Positions 63,931 to 64,000 of a stretch of 64,000 nt of DNA are shown in pieces. The stretch covers positions 1,659,501 through 1,723,500 of the forward strand of contig NZ_FMHT01000003.1 of assembly GCF_900091585.1 (NCBI RefSeq). The letters are read 5' to 3'. Made by a program: the position numbers and the translations under genes. This DNA is from Micromonospora nigra (GTDB lineage: Bacteria; Actinomycetota; Actinomycetes; Mycobacteriales; Micromonosporaceae). Each line of letters begins with the position of its first letter. The first letter of the stretch is position 1. The notes beneath the pieces were generated by a model, which was given only the letters and a program-made list of their open reading frames with translations, was not told where the DNA came from and made no database searches.

Positions 63931-64000
63931 CGCCGTCCTACCCCCCGTCGATCCAGCCCGGTGCCCGGGTCCACACCGGGGTCCCCGGTCGGGACCGGGT

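Overview
The window is about 64 kb of very GC-rich DNA with short intergenic gaps, many 4-base GTGA/ATGA gene overlaps and frequent GTG starts. Together with the gene content (FtsK-type plasmid transfer, DUF397/XRE pairs, LigB, tRNA-Arg integrated element, trehalose phosphatase-GH15 fusion) this points to a filamentous actinomycete, most likely Micromonosporaceae (Micromonospora-like). This is inference from codon use, motifs and synteny; no database was searched.

Left chromosomal arm (1-38,800): a tryptophan-to-3-hydroxyanthranilate operon (kynA-kynU-kmo, minus strand, cut by the window edge) diverges from an Lrp/AsnC regulator. Next come a secreted protein with a class E/F-like sortase, an HNH nuclease, an MscS channel, an MFS exporter, a truncated haemoglobin, a YbjN-like protein, a hot-dog thioesterase, the ABC-F protein EttA, and the trehalose pair otsA / otsB-GH15, followed by a strong hairpin terminator. 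Cobalamin genes occur in three blocks: cobA-cobT-cobC, a divergent cobB-like gene, and cobQ-cobD. Between them lie a frameshifted class A penicillin-binding protein, SURF1, DNA ligase LigB, an M20 dipeptidase, a uridine-kinase-like protein and a rhodanese. Then follow ssb, a DUF397/XRE pair, a chain of tiny translationally coupled genes, an HPF-like protein and a leaderless alpha/beta hydrolase.

Integrated element (about 38,832-53,798, 14.9 kb): an AICE-like integrative conjugative element sits in the 3' end of a tRNA-Arg(UCU) gene. It is bounded by perfect 44-bp direct repeats (attL/attR), with an almost perfect 22-bp repeat just inside both ends. Its backbone is a tyrosine integrase with a fused GntR winged helix, an excisionase, small AICE proteins, two membrane proteins with identical 51-bp stem-loops beside them, an FtsK/TraB translocase, a CTAG-rich palindrome and a DnaB-N/DUF3987 replication protein followed by a 30-bp-paired hairpin. 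Cargo includes a membrane protein with seven near-identical 22-residue repeats, two membrane proteins with possibly related soluble domains at opposite ends, an NAD-dependent epimerase, an HTH/TPR regulator pair and a decayed 3' fragment of a tRNA-Tyr-like gene with its own terminator.

Right chromosomal arm (53,800-64,000): two small membrane proteins, then a translationally coupled sensor kinase / degenerate kinase-like protein / NarL-type response regulator operon. These are followed by a conserved hypothetical gene, an isochorismatase-GlxA-like regulator pair, a (GGCCAAC)n heptamer tract, a PlsC acyltransferase, a glycogen-debranching-type glycosidase and an SCP2-domain protein.

The most promising leads are the 22-residue repeat cargo protein, the integrase-GntR fusion with its end repeats, the tRNA-Tyr remnant, the hairpins beside traB and rep, the cobB-like gene lacking its glutaminase cysteine, and the kinase/pseudokinase pair.
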